Source: Arthrobacter roseus (GTDB taxonomy: Bacteria > Actinomycetota > Actinomycetes > Actinomycetales > Micrococcaceae). Taken from it: a DNA stretch of 64,000 nucleotides. A model generated the notes under the pieces. The model saw nothing but the letters and a program-made list of their open reading frames with translations. It ran no database searches and had not been told where the DNA came from. Shown here piece after piece: positions 51,536-60,649 of the stretch. The number at the start of each line of letters is the position of its first letter. Position 1 is the first letter of the stretch. The stretch is from the NCBI RefSeq assembly GCF_016907875.1, contig NZ_JAFBCU010000001.1, positions 496,001-560,000 of the forward strand, read 5' to 3'. The translations under genes were made by a program, and so were the position numbers.

Positions 51536-52373
51536 GCAGCGCGCTAACAGAACCACGGCGCCGGCCGAATCCGACGGTAAGGGTCCGGTTGCCGGCGTCT
51601 ATTCCATAGACACCGGAACGTGCGAACTTCAGCCAGACGGGTACAGGCCCAACGGGTGGCTGATCCGTATCAACGACGTTCAGAGTTCGCACGTGGATCT
51701 GGACGATCCCGCCTACCTTGAATTTGAGTACATGCGTTGGATCGCTGGCCTCGTCGATGCTCACTGGAGTCAGGATGCACGGCTTCGGGCGCTGCACCTA
51801 GGCGCTGGGGCATGCTCGCTGGCTCGCCATTTTGCCGCTACGCACCCAAACGCGCGGCAGGTCGCCGTCGAACTGGATGGGAAGCTGGCCGAACGCGTGC
51901 GCGATTGGTTCGACCTTCCGAGGGCACCGCTGCTGCGTATTCGGGTGGGCGAAGCTAGGGAGGTGACGGAGTCCCTGACTGAGGACAGCCGGGATCTGAT
52001 CATTCGGGACGTTTTCTCTGGAAGCAAGACACCGCAGCCGCTGACAACCACCGAGTTCACGGCTCACGTGCGGAGGGTGCTCGCACCTGGCGGGATCTAC
52101 GCCGTCAATTGTGGCGACGGCCCGGGTCTTACCGCCGCCAGGCGGGAAGCTGCGACCATCACAGCGGCGTTTCCCCATACGGTCATCGTTGCGGATCCGG
52201 CGATGCTGAAGGGACGGCGCTACGGAAACATGGTGATCGCCGGCAGCGATGCCTCCATGGGGGATGACCCAGGGTTCATTCGCGGATTGCTGACGGGCGG
52301 ACTCCCAGCGCACGTTTGGAATGATACCCAGGTTCGCCGATTTGGCAATACTTCATCACCGTTTACGGACTGA
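51528..52373 (+). CDS. Spermidine synthase-like methyltransferase-fold protein
   Basis: A 281-aa protein related to spermidine synthases: LHLGAGACSLARHFA (SAM/dcSAM motif I), VAVELDGKL, and DLIIRDVFSGSKTPQPLTT (the usual DxxxD region). Actinobacteria carry several such proteins whose polyamine activity is unproven. GTG 51528 overlaps the acetyltransferase stop by 8 nt; the first ~25 residues are poorly conserved, so the true start may be later. It is the last gene of the 50035-52373 unit. Confidence 0.8.
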   Translation: MGRQRANRTTAPAESDGKGPVAGVYSIDTGTCELQPDGYRPNGWLIRINDVQSSHVDLDDPAYLEFEYMRWIAGLVDAHWSQDARLRALHLGAGACSLARHFAATHPNARQVAVELDGKLAERVRDWFDLPRAPLLRIRVGEAREVTESLTEDSRDLIIRDVFSGSKTPQPLTTTEFTAHVRRVLAPGGIYAVNCGDGPGLTAARREAATITAAFPHTVIVADPAMLKGRRYGNMVIAGSDASMGDDPGFIRGLLTGGLPAHVWNDTQVRRFGNTSSPFTD

Positions 52374-52475
52374 TTTGGTCAAGATGGACCTTTCCACTGA
52401 CGCCTCCGGAGGGGAGCGGTAGTGTCTAGTTACGAAGGGTGACCCCAACACCCTGGGTGATTGATTGTTCACCAG

Positions 52476-52532
52476 GTTCAGCCCAAACCGGTTACAGCGC
52501 AGTGGATGGCGCTCCAACCGCTTTGGCTGAAC
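52476..52532. promoter_or_regulatory. Imperfect inverted repeat upstream of the catalase gene
   Basis: GTTCAGCCCAAA (52476-52487) and TTTGGCTGAAC (52522-52532) are complementary with one bulge, 34 nt apart. It lies 95-150 nt before the catalase start and could be an operator pair or an mRNA hairpin. The remaining intergenic sequence (52374-52626) shows nothing else clear. Confidence 0.3.
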
Positions 52533-52626
52533 ACGTTGGTTACGGCCAACTTGCCGGCCGTCGGATCCGCCCCCGCTTCTGACGGCCGGCCCTCACTTTT
52601 CCACGACAACACGTCGGAGGTCCGTG

Positions 52627-54831
52627 ATGAATAAATCCAACGCAGGCAAGCAGATTCCCGGAGCGCCGGGGTCTGAGCCACCCACGGTGGCTGAACCTAC
52701 TGAACCCCGAGAACCGCTACCGCCAAAGCCGGACCAGAGGAGGCCTAAAACGGTGTCACCAACCGGTGTACCCACCGGCGCCCCACAGCATACGAAGGCC
52801 CAGAGCGGACGGTTCCTTACCACCGCGCAGGGCGTCCGGGTCAATGACACAGACCACTCGCTCAAAGCGGGAAATCGCGGCCCCACCCTCCTGCAGGATC
52901 ATCATCTGCGCGAAAAGATCATGCATTTCGATCATGAGCGGATCCCCGAACGAGTCGTCCATGCTCGCGGGGCTGCGGCCCACGGCGTATTTCGAGCCAA
53001 CGGTGCTGCTGAAAACATCACTAGTGCGGGCTTTCTCGCCAAGGGTGCGGAAACGCCCGTGTTCGTCCGGTTCTCCAACGTTGTCGGTTCCCGCGGTTCG
53101 GCCGACGTCGTGCGTGACACCAGAGGCTTCGCCACCAAGTTCTACACGGACGAAGGTGTGTATGACCTCGTGGGCAACAACATGCCCGTGTTCTTCATTC
53201 AGGACGCCATCAAATTCCCGGATCTGGTTCACGCCGCCAAGCCCCATCCGGACCGTGAGATACCACAAGCACAGAGTGCGCATGATACGTTCTGGGACTT
53301 TGTGTCCCTCCATACTGAGGCGCAGGCCCACTTGATGTGGCAGATGTCTGACCGGGGTATTCCGCGGTCAAACCGCATGATGGAAGGCTTTGGCGTCCAT
53401 ACCTTCCGTCTGATCAATCACGAGGGCGACACCACTTTGGTGAAGTTCCATTGGAAGCCGCGCGCTGGCGTTCACTCGGTGATCTGGGAAGAAGCGCAGT
53501 TGATCAACGGAATGGACCCCGATTTCCACCGTCGGGACCTTGCCGACGCCATTGAGGCCGGGGCTTTCCCCGAGTGGGATTTAGGCGTCCAGACATTCCC
53601 GGACACCGACGACGAGACGTTTGAGGGGATCGACCTTCTCGATCCCACCAAGTTGATCCCCGAGGAACTGGCTCCAGTCCAGCTCATCGGGACCATGACC
53701 CTGAGTGCGAATCCCACCAACTACTTCGCGGAGACGGAACAGGTTGCGTTCCATCCTGGGCATCTGGTTCCCGGCATCGACGTCACCAATGACCCGCTGC
53801 TGCAGGGGCGGCTGTTTTCCTATCTTGACACTCAGATCAGCCGGCTCGGCGGTCCCAATTTTGCCCAACTGCCCATCAATCGTCCGCATGCCCCGGTCAA
53901 TGACATGCTCCGCGATGGCATGCATCAGACGGCGGTCCATTCCGGTGTGGCGCCTTACAAGCCAAACTCGCTCGACGGCGGGTGCCCCTTCATGGCGGGG
54001 GCAGATGCGGGCGCGTTCATCGATGTTCCGGAACGTATCCCTGAATCCATGAAACTGCGGGAAAACCCGGCCTCTTTTGAGGACCACCTGAGCCAGGCTC
54101 GGCTGTTCTTCCGGAGCCTGACCAGTACAGAGCAGGATCATACGATCCAGGCCTTCTCATTTGAGTTGGGCAAATGTTATGAGCAGGCGATCCGAGAACG
54201 TCAGGTACAGATTCTGGTCAATATTGATGAGCGGCTCGGCGCGGAGGTGGCCACATCCCTTGGTCTGAGTGCACCGAAGCGGACAGAGGACGTTCCGGAC
54301 CGGGCAACGAGCCCGGCGCTGTCACAGGTGGGCCGGAAGTGGCCAGTGGCTAGCCGCCTCGTAGGAATCGTGGTCGGATCTGAACCAGATGTGCAGGACG
54401 TTGAGGCTGCGAAGGCGGCCGTTGAAAAGGCCGGGATGTTGCCGCTCATCATCGCGCCTACCGCCGGAAAGCTCGACGGTGGCAAAGGGCCCGTAGTGCA
54501 ACGGTCCTACCTGACTGCGCGGTCCATCGAGTTCGACGCCGTCGTGATCGCAGGTGCTCCGACGCCGGCGCCGGATGCCGTGCTGGATCGTGACGCAAAA
54601 GCAGGCGATCCCATGGCAGTCATGCAGATTGACCCACGGGTGACGCTTCTCATCTCCGAGTCCTACCGTCATGCCAAACCGCTGGGCGGTTGGGGCGAAG
54701 CGGCCTCCGCGCTTCAAGCCGCCGGAGTGCCCTCGTCGGCGCCTGGTGTGGTTCTGGACCAGAGCGCCACGAAGGTCATTGACGACGTCGCCGAGCTGTT
54801 GGCCACGCACCGCGTGTGGGAGCGGTCATAA
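52627..54831 (+). CDS. katE: Large-subunit haem catalase (KatE/HPII type)
   Basis: Breaks down hydrogen peroxide. 734 aa, the large clade 2 form. It has an extended N-terminal arm (~85 aa, Pro-rich), catalytic His in RIPERVVHARGAAAHG, catalytic Asn region DLVGNNMPVFFIQDAIKFPD, and proximal haem Tyr in GRLFSYLDTQISRLG. It ends in a flavodoxin/DJ-1-like C-terminal domain (~590-734: LVGIVVGSEPDVQDV, FDAVVIAGAPTP). ATG 52627 follows GGAGG at 52615-52619. It is convergent with the purine permease gene, with only 4 nt between stops. Confidence 0.95.
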   Translation: MNKSNAGKQIPGAPGSEPPTVAEPTEPREPLPPKPDQRRPKTVSPTGVPTGAPQHTKAQSGRFLTTAQGVRVNDTDHSLKAGNRGPTLLQDHHLREKIMHFDHERIPERVVHARGAAAHGVFRANGAAENITSAGFLAKGAETPVFVRFSNVVGSRGSADVVRDTRGFATKFYTDEGVYDLVGNNMPVFFIQDAIKFPDLVHAAKPHPDREIPQAQSAHDTFWDFVSLHTEAQAHLMWQMSDRGIPRSNRMMEGFGVHTFRLINHEGDTTLVKFHWKPRAGVHSVIWEEAQLINGMDPDFHRRDLADAIEAGAFPEWDLGVQTFPDTDDETFEGIDLLDPTKLIPEELAPVQLIGTMTLSANPTNYFAETEQVAFHPGHLVPGIDVTNDPLLQGRLFSYLDTQISRLGGPNFAQLPINRPHAPVNDMLRDGMHQTAVHSGVAPYKPNSLDGGCPFMAGADAGAFIDVPERIPESMKLRENPASFEDHLSQARLFFRSLTSTEQDHTIQAFSFELGKCYEQAIRERQVQILVNIDERLGAEVATSLGLSAPKRTEDVPDRATSPALSQVGRKWPVASRLVGIVVGSEPDVQDVEAAKAAVEKAGMLPLIIAPTAGKLDGGKGPVVQRSYLTARSIEFDAVVIAGAPTPAPDAVLDRDAKAGDPMAVMQIDPRVTLLISESYRHAKPLGGWGEAASALQAAGVPSSAPGVVLDQSATKVIDDVAELLATHRVWERS

Positions 54832-54835
54832 ATTA

Positions 54836-56269
54836 CTAGCTGACGCCGAGGATCGCTTGAATGGGGCCGATTCCGAAGAAGATCACGAACGCTCCGGCCA
54901 CAGCCCACATGAGCGGATGGACTTCGCGTGCTTTGCCCTGGAAGAGGCGGATCAAGACGAAGCTCACGAATCCGGCGCCCAGCCCGTTGGCGATTGAATA
55001 GGTGAACGGCATGAGGACGAAGGTAAGGAAAGAGGGAATGGCGAGTCCCCAGTCGGTCCAGTCAATCTGACCAACCTGCGACACCATCATGAAGCCGACG
55101 ACGACGAGGGCTGGCGCAACGGCCTCAAAGGGGACGAGGTGGATCAGGGGGGTGAGGAACATGGCCAGCAGGAGCAGCAACCCGGTGATGATCGAGGCGA
55201 AGCCGGTCCTGGCACCTTCGCCGATCCCTGCTCCGGATTCGACGTAGATCTGGCTTGATGAAGTGGAGGAGCCGCCACCGGCGATCGCGCCGAAGGCGTC
55301 CACCAGTAGCACGCGGTCAACGTTGGGGATATTCCCGTCCTTGTCCACATTGCCGGCCTCGTTGGCCAGGCCCACCATGGTGCCCATGGCGTCGAAGAAG
55401 ATGCTCAGCAGGATCACGAATGCCAACAGGGTTGCAGCCGTGAAGCCCAGGTGGTTGTACGCGCCGAAGAGATTGACCTGGCCAATGAGGCTGAGATCGG
55501 GTGCTTCCCAGTCGGGGAGGCTGGGCGTCACCAGCGACCAACCGGTAGGAACGCCGTCGCCCTGCGCACCTGGGTGGGCCACGAGTTCCACAATGCCAGC
55601 GAAAATAGTGGCGGCGATGATGCCTATGAGGATCCCGCCCTTGACCTTGCGCACCACCAGGATGATGGTGAGGATCAAGCCGAAGACGAAGACCAGTGTG
55701 GGCCAGCCCATGAGTTCACCATTGAATCCAAGCCCCACCGGAACTGTGGTTCCGGCGACATCGGGGATTCGCCGGACAAAGCCGGAATTGACGAGTCCAA
55801 TAAGCGCGATGAACATGCCGATCCCCACCACGATGGCGGTTTTCAAGCTGGGTGGGACCGCACGGAAGACCGCCGTTCTGAATCCAGTGAGGACCAGGAT
55901 CAGCATGGTGATACCGGAGAGAACCACCAACCCCATCATGTCCGGCCAGGTTAGTCCTGGGTTTGTTGCCACCGTGATGGCAACGTAGGCGTTGACCCCG
56001 AGTCCCGTCGCCAACGCGAACGGATGTTTGGCCCACGCTCCCATGATGATCGTCAAGACGCCAGCGACAAGTGCCGTTGCAGCGGCTACGCGGGCGTTGC
56101 CCAATTGCGCTCCGGCGGCGTCTGCCCCGGAGAGAATCAGCGGGTTCAACACCACGATGTAGCTCATGGCGAAGAATGTTGCGATGCCTCCCCGAATCTC
56201 ACGGGAGAAGTTTGACCCTCTCTTGGTGATCTCGAAGTAGCGGTCTAGGGCGGAACCCAGTTTGCGCAT
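54836..56269 (-). CDS. AzgA-type purine (hypoxanthine/guanine/adenine) permease
   Basis: A 477-aa proton-coupled purine permease of the NCS2/AzgA family with ~13 hydrophobic segments. Hallmarks are TKRGSNFSREIRGGIATFFAMSYIVVLNP at the N-terminus, ATGLGVNAYVA, and GTMVGLANEAG-NVDKDG followed by ASSTSSSQ-type SSTSSSQIYVESGAGIGEGARTG. Substrate within the purine bases cannot be fixed. ATG 56269 is preceded by AGGAAAAACC. It is divergent from the CopC-like gene. Confidence 0.92.
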   Translation of the reverse strand: MRKLGSALDRYFEITKRGSNFSREIRGGIATFFAMSYIVVLNPLILSGADAAGAQLGNARVAAATALVAGVLTIIMGAWAKHPFALATGLGVNAYVAITVATNPGLTWPDMMGLVVLSGITMLILVLTGFRTAVFRAVPPSLKTAIVVGIGMFIALIGLVNSGFVRRIPDVAGTTVPVGLGFNGELMGWPTLVFVFGLILTIILVVRKVKGGILIGIIAATIFAGIVELVAHPGAQGDGVPTGWSLVTPSLPDWEAPDLSLIGQVNLFGAYNHLGFTAATLLAFVILLSIFFDAMGTMVGLANEAGNVDKDGNIPNVDRVLLVDAFGAIAGGGSSTSSSQIYVESGAGIGEGARTGFASIITGLLLLLAMFLTPLIHLVPFEAVAPALVVVGFMMVSQVGQIDWTDWGLAIPSFLTFVLMPFTYSIANGLGAGFVSFVLIRLFQGKAREVHPLMWAVAGAFVIFFGIGPIQAILGVS

Positions 56270-56343
56270 GGTTTTTCCTAGAAGTGGGAAGGGGTAGGCC
56301 GCAATGATCTTATCGTGCCCGGTCCACGCGTAGGGTGGTTCAG

Positions 56344-56922
56344 GTGAAAGCCAAAGTTGTTCTTACGTCGCTGACCGCCGTAGTCGTGGCCCTGCTGCTG
56401 GCCTTTGCCGGGCTGCTGCCCGCCTCTGGTCCGGCAGCCGCGCACGACCAAATAAGTGGTACCGATCCGGCGGACGGAGCTACCGTGGCCCAGGCTCCCG
56501 AGGAGGTTGCCCTCACATTCACGGGTAACCCGCAGGGCATTGGTTCCGAAGTTCAGGTGATGGATACTGAGGGAACCGACTGGGCTACCGGTGAGGTCAA
56601 GATCGTTGACAATCAGGCCATTCAGTTGCTGAAGCCCGGTGCGCCAGCGGGGGATTACACGGTGAACTGGCGGGTTGTTTCTGCTGACGCCCATCCTATT
56701 GAGGGTAGTTTCACGTTTACGGCCACCGGTGGATCAGTGGCATCCGCGGTGCCATCCCAGCCCATTGAGGAAGTCGCTCCCGCACCAGCGGAAAACGTCA
56801 GCGATGGCGGGTTCCCTTGGGGAATTACGGCGATGATAGTAGTTCTCATCGGGCTAGTGGTCGCTATTGCCGTCACGGCTCGCAAGCGGCTTGGTTCCAC
56901 CCGGGACGACGACGTCGTCTGA
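56344..56922 (+). CDS. CopC-like copper resistance protein with C-terminal membrane anchor
   Basis: A 192-aa exported protein. The signal peptide (VVLTSLTAVVVALLLAFAGLLPA) should be cleaved near AAA-HDQ, leaving His as the first mature residue, as in copper-binding CopC domains. A second conserved His is in SADAHPIEGSFTF. After the ~95-aa CopC domain, a Ser/Pro-rich linker and one transmembrane helix (GITAMIVVLIGLVVAIAVTA) tether it to the membrane. GTG 56344 is preferred over GTG 56335 by ribosome-site spacing. No CopD gene is adjacent. Confidence 0.9.
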   Translation: MKAKVVLTSLTAVVVALLLAFAGLLPASGPAAAHDQISGTDPADGATVAQAPEEVALTFTGNPQGIGSEVQVMDTEGTDWATGEVKIVDNQAIQLLKPGAPAGDYTVNWRVVSADAHPIEGSFTFTATGGSVASAVPSQPIEEVAPAPAENVSDGGFPWGITAMIVVLIGLVVAIAVTARKRLGSTRDDDVV

Positions 56923-56952
56923 CCAGGTGGTTGCCGATCCGGCAGACGCCGA

Positions 56953-57540
56953 TCAGGCGGTGAGAGGTATGGTTGCGCTTTTTGGGAACGTGATGGCGTT
57001 ACACGCTCCTTTGGCCTGACGGACAATTTCGCGGGTTGTCGGGCTGATCGATTCGCCCACACCAACCAGGTAAATGCCCAGAGTCTGCAGGACCGCTTTC
57101 AGGTTGCTGGTGACGGCGATGCCAAGGGAGCGCAGGAAGCTGCGGAAATGATTCTGGGCCACGCGGGTCAGGACAACCGTGTCAGCGAGGACGGTGCCAC
57201 TGGATGTTTGGATGACCCATTTTCCGTTGTGTCGGACCGGTAGGTCATGGTCTTCGGCAGTCGATTGGTTGAGGCTCTGAACCAGACTTCGCGGCCTGAC
57301 GTCCAGTTGGTGGCTCCTGGCGTAGGAGCGCAACAGGCGAAGTAGCTCGGTACGTTCGGCGGCTGACCGGAAGTCCCCTGAATGCGGGTTGCAGCCCGCG
57401 CCACCGCAGTCCATGCCACCCAGAACTATGGCGTCGACTCCCTTGCGCTGTAATTCTGTTGCTATGGCCAGCCCGGCCAGTCCTGAGCCGATAACGACGG
57501 CCGGTGTGAATTCGACGGATTCAGCGAGCGCAGGGCACAT
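56953..57540 (-). CDS. Short FAD-dependent (Rossmann) oxidoreductase-like protein
   Basis: A 195-aa protein that starts with a dinucleotide-binding fold, AVVIGSGLAGLAIATELQRKGVDAIVLGG, then CGGAGCNPHSGDFRSAAERTELLRLL. It has a middle beta region (GKWVIQTSSGTVLADTVVLTRVAQNHF) and ends GIYLVGVGESISPTTREIVRQAKGACNAI, the usual final FAD-contact segment. It is shorter than most flavoprotein oxidases, so the substrate domain is reduced. ATG 57540 follows GGAGG; a longer reading to 57786 has no support. A hairpin lies in its 5' leader. Confidence 0.7.
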   Translation of the reverse strand: MCPALAESVEFTPAVVIGSGLAGLAIATELQRKGVDAIVLGGMDCGGAGCNPHSGDFRSAAERTELLRLLRSYARSHQLDVRPRSLVQSLNQSTAEDHDLPVRHNGKWVIQTSSGTVLADTVVLTRVAQNHFRSFLRSLGIAVTSNLKAVLQTLGIYLVGVGESISPTTREIVRQAKGACNAITFPKSATIPLTA

Positions 57541-57567
57541 GGGGCCTCCGGAACCGTAGGAGTGGTT

Positions 57568-57601
57568 CCGCACAGTCCGGCGCCTCTTCCGGACTGTGCG
57601 G
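57568..57601. promoter_or_regulatory. 13-bp perfect inverted repeat in the leader of the FAD gene
   Basis: Arms 57568-57580 and 57589-57601 (CCGCACAGTCCGG and its complement) are separated by 8 nt. It is 28 nt upstream of the minus-strand start at 57540. It could be an operator, an attenuator hairpin, or a terminator for the region between the divergent genes. Confidence 0.5.
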
Positions 57602-57806
57602 ACACCCGGAAGTGAACGGTCAACCGGGCGCACCTCGAAACCAAATAGCCGCTGCCCGGACAGCTTTTTGGTTCCACCGGGTTGCATCCATTCGGTATCG
57701 AATGATCGAAGCTTACAAAACTTCCGGGCCCATGGGTAGTCCCAGTCGGAGGGTAGTCTTGAATCATGAAATGTAACCGGGGTCATATACGCGGGGAGGG
57801 TCTGTC

Positions 57807-58832
57807 GTGATGAGAAATGCGGATGAGCGACGGTCGGAATCTGTTAACGGCGCGATTATCGCCGGCGTCGACGGCTCCGATCAGGGAATGGGCGCTGTCG
57901 TGTGGGCGGCGAGGGAAGCAGAACGGCGCAAGCTCCCGCTACACCTGGTGACCGCCTATACAGTGCCGGTTTTTGCGGCCTCAAGTCTTGATGCCGGTTA
58001 CGCCACAGTTGATGATTCGGTCATTCGAGAGGGTGCTGAGGCCGTCCTGAAGCAGGCCATCACCAAGGCCTCCACCTACGATGTGGACCTCCACGCCCGG
58101 ATAGAGACGGGCGACGCCTCGGGGGTATTGCTGGAACTGTCCGCAGAGGCGGCGATGATGGTCGTGGGTTCGCGGGGCAAGGGAGGCTTCGTTGGCCGCC
58201 TACTCGGTTCGGTCAGCAGCGCCTTGCCCGCGCACGCCAAATGCCCCACCGTCGTCGTTCCGCTGTGCGCAGCTTCACGCCTGCCTGACGCAGACGTCGA
58301 CGTACCGAACGGTCACGATAACGATGGCCCCGATCAGTCTCCGGTCCGCCCCGTCGTCACCGTCGGAGTGGATGGCTCAGAGCACGCGCGCATGGCATCG
58401 CTGGAGGCCGCTGAGCTCGCCACTCGCAGGGGGCTGCCCCTTGAAGTTCTATGCACCCTGCCGCCATTCACGGGTTCCCTGGCCTGGGTCCCTGCACCCT
58501 TGGACCGCGAGGCTCTGCATGAGGATCTGCTGGAGCAGCTGGAAGCCGGGAAACAGTGGTTGAGCAGTCATTTCCCGGACCTCGAGATTTCGCTGAAGCT
58601 TCTCGACGGACCGCCGGTCGAATTGCTCATCGAGGAATCGCGCACAGTGGAAATTTTGGTCCTGGGCACCAGGGGGAGAGGCGGCTTCGCGGGGATGCTG
58701 CTCGGTTCCACCAGCCAGGGCGTTCTACACCATGCAAAGGGACCGGTCATGATTGTGCCGGACAAGGAGGACCCGAGGCTCGCGGACCGTGATAAATTCG
58801 GTCCCATGGTCTCAGACGACTTCGGCGGCTGA
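57807..58832 (+). CDS. Tandem-domain universal stress protein (second copy)
   Basis: A 341-aa protein with two UspA domains joined by an acidic linker of ~30 aa. Domain 1: AIIAGVDGSDQGMGAVVWAAREAERRKLPL and VGSRGKGGFVGRLLGSVS. Domain 2: VTVGVDGSEHARMASLEAAEL and LGTRGRGGFAGMLLGSTSQGVLHHA. Both keep the ATP-binding G-x2-G-x9-G motif. Start GTG 57807 or ATG 57810 follows GGGGAGGG. It is a relative of the 37752-38591 protein but outside the dormancy-like island. Confidence 0.92.
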   Translation: MMRNADERRSESVNGAIIAGVDGSDQGMGAVVWAAREAERRKLPLHLVTAYTVPVFAASSLDAGYATVDDSVIREGAEAVLKQAITKASTYDVDLHARIETGDASGVLLELSAEAAMMVVGSRGKGGFVGRLLGSVSSALPAHAKCPTVVVPLCAASRLPDADVDVPNGHDNDGPDQSPVRPVVTVGVDGSEHARMASLEAAELATRRGLPLEVLCTLPPFTGSLAWVPAPLDREALHEDLLEQLEAGKQWLSSHFPDLEISLKLLDGPPVELLIEESRTVEILVLGTRGRGGFAGMLLGSTSQGVLHHAKGPVMIVPDKEDPRLADRDKFGPMVSDDFGG

Positions 58833-58840
58833 TTTGCCGT

Positions 58841-59770
58841 TCAGGCGTGTTGCTCGCCTTCATGGCGGGCGTGACTGAGCGGCTCCAGCTGGAAGGTGCA
58901 GTGTTCGGTGTCGAAGTGGGTGCTAAGGCAGTGGATAAGCCTGTCCAAGACAACGTCCATGCCCTCCGCGGTAAGCGTTGCGTCCTCAACCACTACGTGA
59001 GCTGAGAACACCGGCACACCGGAGGTGATGGTCCACACATGAATGTCGTGTGCGTCCACCACTCCGTCTACGTCCATGATGTGGGTCCGGAGCTTATCCA
59101 GATCAATGTCCTTTGGCGTCGCCTCCAGTAGAACGTCGATGACTTCGCGCAGAAGGCTCCATGCCCGCGGGATGATCATGAGGGCTATCAGGATGGACGC
59201 GAGCGGATCGGCGTTGCGGTAGCCCGTAGTTGCGATCACGATGGCCGCGACCACGACGGCGGCGGATCCCAAGAGATCTCCGAGAACTTCCAGATAGGCG
59301 CCGCGGAGGTTGAGGCTTTCCTTCTGCCCGCTGCGCAGGATCAGTAAACACACCAGGTTCGCTGCACCGCCGGCAAGGGCCGCTCCGAGCATCAGCCCGG
59401 TGTGTATCTCGCCGACGTCGCCAAAGCGCTTCACTGCTTCAATGAAAACGACGACGGCGATCACCATCAGTGCCACACCGTTTGCAAGAGCGGCGAGGAC
59501 CTCCGCGCGTTGCATGCCGAAGGTGCGTTTCGCCGTCGCTGGCCGGGTGGCAAACCAAGAGGCTAGCAGCGCCAGGGAGACTCCGGCGGCATCGGAAAGC
59601 ATGTGGCCGGCGTCCGCCAGAAGCGCGAGCGAACCCGAGAGCACGGCTCCAATGACCTGAATGACGACGACGGCGGCGGTGATCGCCACGACGATGACGA
59701 GCTTTTTGCGATGACGGCCAGTGGCTGTTCCCGGGATGCCATGGCTGTGACCGCCGTGTTGATGTCCCAT
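58841..59770 (-). CDS. Cation diffusion facilitator (zinc/cobalt exporter)
   Basis: A 309-aa CDF-family metal/proton antiporter with six transmembrane segments. A His-rich N-terminus (GHQHGGHSHG) precedes them. TM2 has LLADAGHMLSDAAGVSLALLASW (metal-site Asp/His) and TM5 has GSAAVVVAAIVIATTGYRNADP (metal-site Asp region). The C-terminal cytoplasmic domain includes DAHDIHVWTITSGVPVFSAHVVV. ATG 59770 is used instead of 59782; it lies 2 nt beyond the stop of the upstream zincin gene, so the two are cotranscribed. Confidence 0.93.
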   Translation of the reverse strand: MGHQHGGHSHGIPGTATGRHRKKLVIVVAITAAVVVIQVIGAVLSGSLALLADAGHMLSDAAGVSLALLASWFATRPATAKRTFGMQRAEVLAALANGVALMVIAVVVFIEAVKRFGDVGEIHTGLMLGAALAGGAANLVCLLILRSGQKESLNLRGAYLEVLGDLLGSAAVVVAAIVIATTGYRNADPLASILIALMIIPRAWSLLREVIDVLLEATPKDIDLDKLRTHIMDVDGVVDAHDIHVWTITSGVPVFSAHVVVEDATLTAEGMDVVLDRLIHCLSTHFDTEHCTFQLEPLSHARHEGEQHA

Positions 59771-59772
59771 GA

Positions 59773-60144
59773 TCAGCCCCAACCCAGCTCGTGGAGGCGT
59801 TCGTCGCTGATGCCGAAGTGGTGAGCGACTTCGTGAATCACCGTGATGATCACTTCGTCGATTACTTCTTCGCGTGATTCACACATGGTCAGAATGGATT
59901 CGCGGAAAATGACAATTCTGTCTGGGAGCGATCCGGCGTCCCACCAGGAGTCCCTCTCCGTCAGCGGAGTGCCTTCGTAGACGCCAAGGAGCTCAGTCTC
60001 CGGGTCCTCACCGGGCTGCGGAATGTAACGGTCCTCGATAAAAATTGCCACGTTGGACATGGAGTTCGCGAGGTCCTCCGGAATGCGGTCAATGGCGTCA
60101 TCCACCGCGGACTCAAAGTCCTCTTCACTCATGTCGATGGCCAT
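59773..60144 (-). CDS. Minimal zincin metallopeptidase family protein
   Basis: A 123-aa protein of the PF06262-type minimal zincins: SDEDFE-like N-terminus (AIDMSEEDFESAVDDAIDRIP), VAIFIEDRY, LLGVYEGTPLTERDSWW, PDRIVIFRESIL, and the zinc motif HEVAHHFGISDERLHELGW. No proteolytic activity has been shown for the family in general. ATG 60144 is preferred over 60213 by family length. It is directly upstream of the CDF exporter gene. Confidence 0.88.
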   Translation of the reverse strand: MAIDMSEEDFESAVDDAIDRIPEDLANSMSNVAIFIEDRYIPQPGEDPETELLGVYEGTPLTERDSWWDAGSLPDRIVIFRESILTMCESREEVIDEVIITVIHEVAHHFGISDERLHELGWG

Positions 60145-60219
60145 GACTTCAACCCTACCGAAGGACGCTGCTGACCGCGGATTCCGGTGGTGCGGGGTAT
60201 TTTGGCAATTCACGGGATA

Positions 60220-60241
60220 GGACCTATAGTTTTATAGGTCC
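60220..60241. promoter_or_regulatory. 9-bp AT-rich inverted repeat before the tRNA cluster
   Basis: GGACCTATA (60220-60228) and its complement (60233-60241) are separated by GTTT. The repeat lies 66 nt upstream of tRNA-Glu and 76 nt upstream of the zincin start, so it may be part of either promoter. Confidence 0.4.
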
Positions 60242-60306
60242 ACAGCGGGAGCTGCGAGATCCATATGCCGATTGGTTTCTGGAACTCACCTGTGTTGGAT
60301 ACTTAG

Positions 60307-60379
60307 GCCCCCATCGTCTAGCGGCCTAGGACACCGCCCTTTCACGGCGGCGGCACGGGTTCGAATCCCGTTGGGGGTA
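60307..60379 (+). tRNA. tRNA-Glu (anticodon TTC)
   Basis: 73-nt cloverleaf: acceptor GCCCCCA paired with TGGGGGT, anticodon stem-loop CCGCCCTTTCACGGCGG with anticodon TTC, and T-arm CACGGGTTCGAATCCCGTT. CCA is not encoded. It is the first tRNA of a Glu-Asp-Phe cluster. Confidence 0.95.
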
Positions 60380-60440
60380 CTTGCAGGATTGGTTCGGGCA
60401 GTCGTAAAGAACTGCTACGATTTAGATCTTGTAAAAGCAA

Positions 60441-60514
60441 GGCCCTGTAGCGCAGTTGGTTAGCGCGCCGCCCTGTCACGGCGGAGGTCGCGGGTTCGAG
60501 TCCCGTCAGGGTCG
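60441..60514 (+). tRNA. tRNA-Asp (anticodon GTC)
   Basis: 74-nt cloverleaf: acceptor GGCCCTG paired with CAGGGTC, anticodon loop CTGTCAC with anticodon GTC, and T-arm CGGGTTCGAGTCCCG. CCA is not encoded. Confidence 0.95.
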
Positions 60515-60572
60515 CTTAGATTTTTTGGAGAAATTCAGAAGATCGAAGGTGACCATCGAGAGATGTTACCAA

Positions 60573-60648
60573 GGCTCTGTAGCTCAGTTGGTAGAGCGTT
60601 CGACTGAAAATCGAAAGGTCACCGGATCGACGCCGGTCGGAGCCACCA
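60573..60648 (+). tRNA. tRNA-Phe (anticodon GAA)
   Basis: 76-nt cloverleaf including an encoded CCA: acceptor GGCTCTG paired with CGGAGCC, anticodon loop CTGAAAA with anticodon GAA. The T loop reads ATCGACG instead of the usual TTC-initiated loop. It is the only tRNA of the cluster with an encoded CCA. Confidence 0.95.
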
Positions 60649-60649
60649 C

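Noticed and set aside
57720-57760. A GGGCCC...GTCCC segment upstream of the second universal stress gene as a fifth DosR-like box
   Set aside because: Spacing and centre differ from boxes 1 and 2; the match is no better than expected in GC-rich DNA.
60307-60648. The tRNA cluster as an attachment site for an integrated element
   Set aside because: No integrase gene and no duplicated tRNA 3' ends were seen on either side.
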